A stretch of 64,000 nucleotides of DNA from Neomesorhizobium albiziae. Lineage in GTDB: Bacteria; Pseudomonadota; Alphaproteobacteria; Rhizobiales; Rhizobiaceae. The position numbers and the translations under genes were made by a program. The stretch is taken from contig NZ_FOSL01000010.1 in NCBI RefSeq assembly GCF_900114255.1, positions 1 to 64,000 of the forward strand, written 5' to 3'. Below, in pieces: positions 62,860-64,000 of the stretch. Each line of letters opens with the position of its first letter. Position 1 is the stretch's first letter. The notes beneath the pieces were generated by a model that was not told where the DNA came from, made no database searches, and was given only the letters and a program-made list of their open reading frames with translations.

Positions 62860-64000
62860 ATGCCCGCACCGGACCCAGATCCGACGAAGCCGGACCGCCG
62901 CAATGTGCAGGGGCTGGTCGCCTACCGCTACGAGCAGCCGCGCTATGCCGTGCTGCTTTTCAGCATCGCCGATGCCGGGCTGGCGCGCGGCTTCCTGCGC
63001 TCGTGGTTGCCGCGTGTGCCGCGCGGCGACCAGGACCCGAAATCGCTGACCGGGCCGGTTCTGAACTTCGCCTTCTCCTGGACCGGATTGAGCAAGCTGC
63101 TGGCGGCCGATCCGGCGCTCGACGCCGCTTCGGGAAGGCGCGAGCTCGACTGGGCCTTCACCGACCAGACCCCCGACCAGGCGGCTGTCTCCAGCCAGCT
63201 TGGCTTCATCGAGAACAGCGCCCCCGCAAACTGGTGGGGCAAGCACGTTGCGCCCGCCGATATTCACCTGGCGGTCTATATGGCCTTCGATGACGACGAC
63301 CAGGCGACGCGCTCGCTCGCCGAGATTCGCACGTCCGCCGCGCTATCGGGACTGGCCGAATGCAAACTGCCCGAGTTTGGCCAAGGCGCGCTTTCCGGAT
63401 ACCGGCCCGAAGGCGGCTTCCTGCATTTCGGCTACCGCGACGGCGTCACCTCGCCGGCGATCGACTGGGACGACAGCAAGCAGAGCGGGACGGTCGACTT
63501 CCGCGAGTTCCTGATGGGCTATCCCAACGACGACTACCCGGTCGCGCCGCAGAACCCCGGAGCCTGGCGGGACTTTGCGCGCGACGGATCCTTTGCCTGC
63601 CTTGCCTGGATTTCGCAGGATGTCGCGGCCTTCAATCGTTTCCTCGACGCCAACGCGCCGCTGGCAACCAGACATGCGGCGCCGGGCTTCGAACGGGACT
63701 GGGTCGCCGCCAAGCTGCTTGGCCGATGGCCTGACGGGTCGCCGTTGATACGGCACCCCGAGCGGCCTCCGGACAGGCCGGATTTCGACGACGCATTCGG
63801 CTACGGCGATGACAAGGCAGGGCTTCGGTGCCCGCTTTCGTCGCACATCCGCGTCGTCAACCTGCGCGACCAGGAACTGACGTTCGTCAATCAGCGACGG
63901 TTTCCGGGCGGGCCGCCCCGATTTGTCAGGCGCGGCTTCAGCTACGGCCCGAAGCTCACCGGCTCGGTCGACGACGGCATCGACCGGGGCGTCATCGGCA
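62860..64000 (+). CDS. DyP-type peroxidase (cut by window end)
   Basis: 380 residues are visible, open to the last base, so the C-terminus is missing. It has the DyP heme features: the distal GxxDG motif GGFLHFGYRDGVTSPAI (about residues 186-202), with the catalytic Asp, and the proximal heme His in RCPLSSHIRVVNLRD (about 330). DyP enzymes use peroxide to oxidise dyes, lignin-like compounds or to act on heme. No signal peptide is present, so it is cytoplasmic or packaged in an encapsulin. The ATG at 62860 lacks a strong ribosome site; AGGGA is 4 bases upstream. Confidence 0.93.
   Translation, partial: MPAPDPDPTKPDRRNVQGLVAYRYEQPRYAVLLFSIADAGLARGFLRSWLPRVPRGDQDPKSLTGPVLNFAFSWTGLSKLLAADPALDAASGRRELDWAFTDQTPDQAAVSSQLGFIENSAPANWWGKHVAPADIHLAVYMAFDDDDQATRSLAEIRTSAALSGLAECKLPEFGQGALSGYRPEGGFLHFGYRDGVTSPAIDWDDSKQSGTVDFREFLMGYPNDDYPVAPQNPGAWRDFARDGSFACLAWISQDVAAFNRFLDANAPLATRHAAPGFERDWVAAKLLGRWPDGSPLIRHPERPPDRPDFDDAFGYGDDKAGLRCPLSSHIRVVNLRDQELTFVNQRRFPGGPPRFVRRGFSYGPKLTGSVDDGIDRGVIG

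Overview
The window reads as a stretch of the main chromosome of an alphaproteobacterium of the order Hyphomicrobiales (Rhizobiales), most like Mesorhizobium/Phyllobacteriaceae. Support comes from G+C-rich coding sequence; from linkages typical of rhizobia (pckA / chvI-chvG-hprK-PTS IIA-HPr / ahcY, trpB-trpA-accD-folC, hisB-hisH-hisA-hisF-hisE-coaA, addB-addA next to trxA, tsaE-amgK-murU); from a DivL cell-cycle kinase; and from several dispersed intergenic repeat families like those of rhizobial genomes. The assignment rests on gene content only. No database search was possible.

Layout. 1-1000: right end of an IS5-type insertion sequence that cuts a frameshifted fic gene, with a small gene beside it. 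1.0-7.4 kb (minus): nucleotidyltransferase-like protein, methyltransferase, then rpmI-rplT / pheS-ASCH-pheT, the last three translationally coupled. 7.5-10.4 kb: hydantoin-racemase-like protein and an orphan peptide-type ABC binding protein preceded by a perfect palindrome. 10.4-15 kb: membrane protein and a three-gene polysaccharide cluster (glycosyltransferase, pyruvyltransferase, flippase). 15-22.5 kb: FAD oxidoreductase divergent from an AmpR-like LysR regulator, a TPR-like/HTH protein with a beta-propeller partner, a cupin, D-Ala-D-Ala ligase and an isoprenylcysteine-methyltransferase-type membrane protein. 22.6-27 kb: infC with an ATT start, alpha/beta hydrolase, BenE transporter, DUF2852 protein and a YgjP-type metallopeptidase. 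27-34 kb: Phd/VapC toxin-antitoxin pair, trpF, a reductase on the opposite strand, trpB-trpA-accD-folC, trxA. 34-43.4 kb (minus): addAB recombination nuclease, murU, tsaE-amgK fusion. 43.4-52 kb (minus): divL, ahcY, HPr, EIIA, HPr kinase, ChvG, ChvI. 52-55.7 kb (plus): pckA, arfB, LysM/BON protein, AlkB. 55.7-62 kb (minus): GDPD-like protein, coaA and the histidine cluster, interrupted by a Uma2 nuclease gene and a DUF2628 gene. 62.3-64 kb (plus): an unnamed 154-residue protein and a DyP-type peroxidase cut by the window end.

Most genes are housekeeping: translation (rpmI, rplT, pheST, infC, arfB, tsaE), amino acid synthesis (trp, his), fatty acid and folate synthesis (accD, folC), CoA, gluconeogenesis, methyl cycle (ahcY) and DNA repair (addAB, alkB). 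The regulatory centre is ChvG-ChvI plus HPr kinase/EIIA/HPr beside pckA, and DivL for the CtrA cell-cycle pathway. AmgK and MurU together form a cell-wall sugar recycling route. The accessory content is small and sits in the gaps between these operons: IS remnant, MITE, toxin-antitoxin pair, Uma2, and at least eight copies of three short repeat families. The least described parts are the DyP peroxidase/154-residue pair, the HTH/propeller pair, the ASCH gene inside pheST, a miniature element that sits in the ptsH stop codon, and an addB whose start lies inside a repeat.
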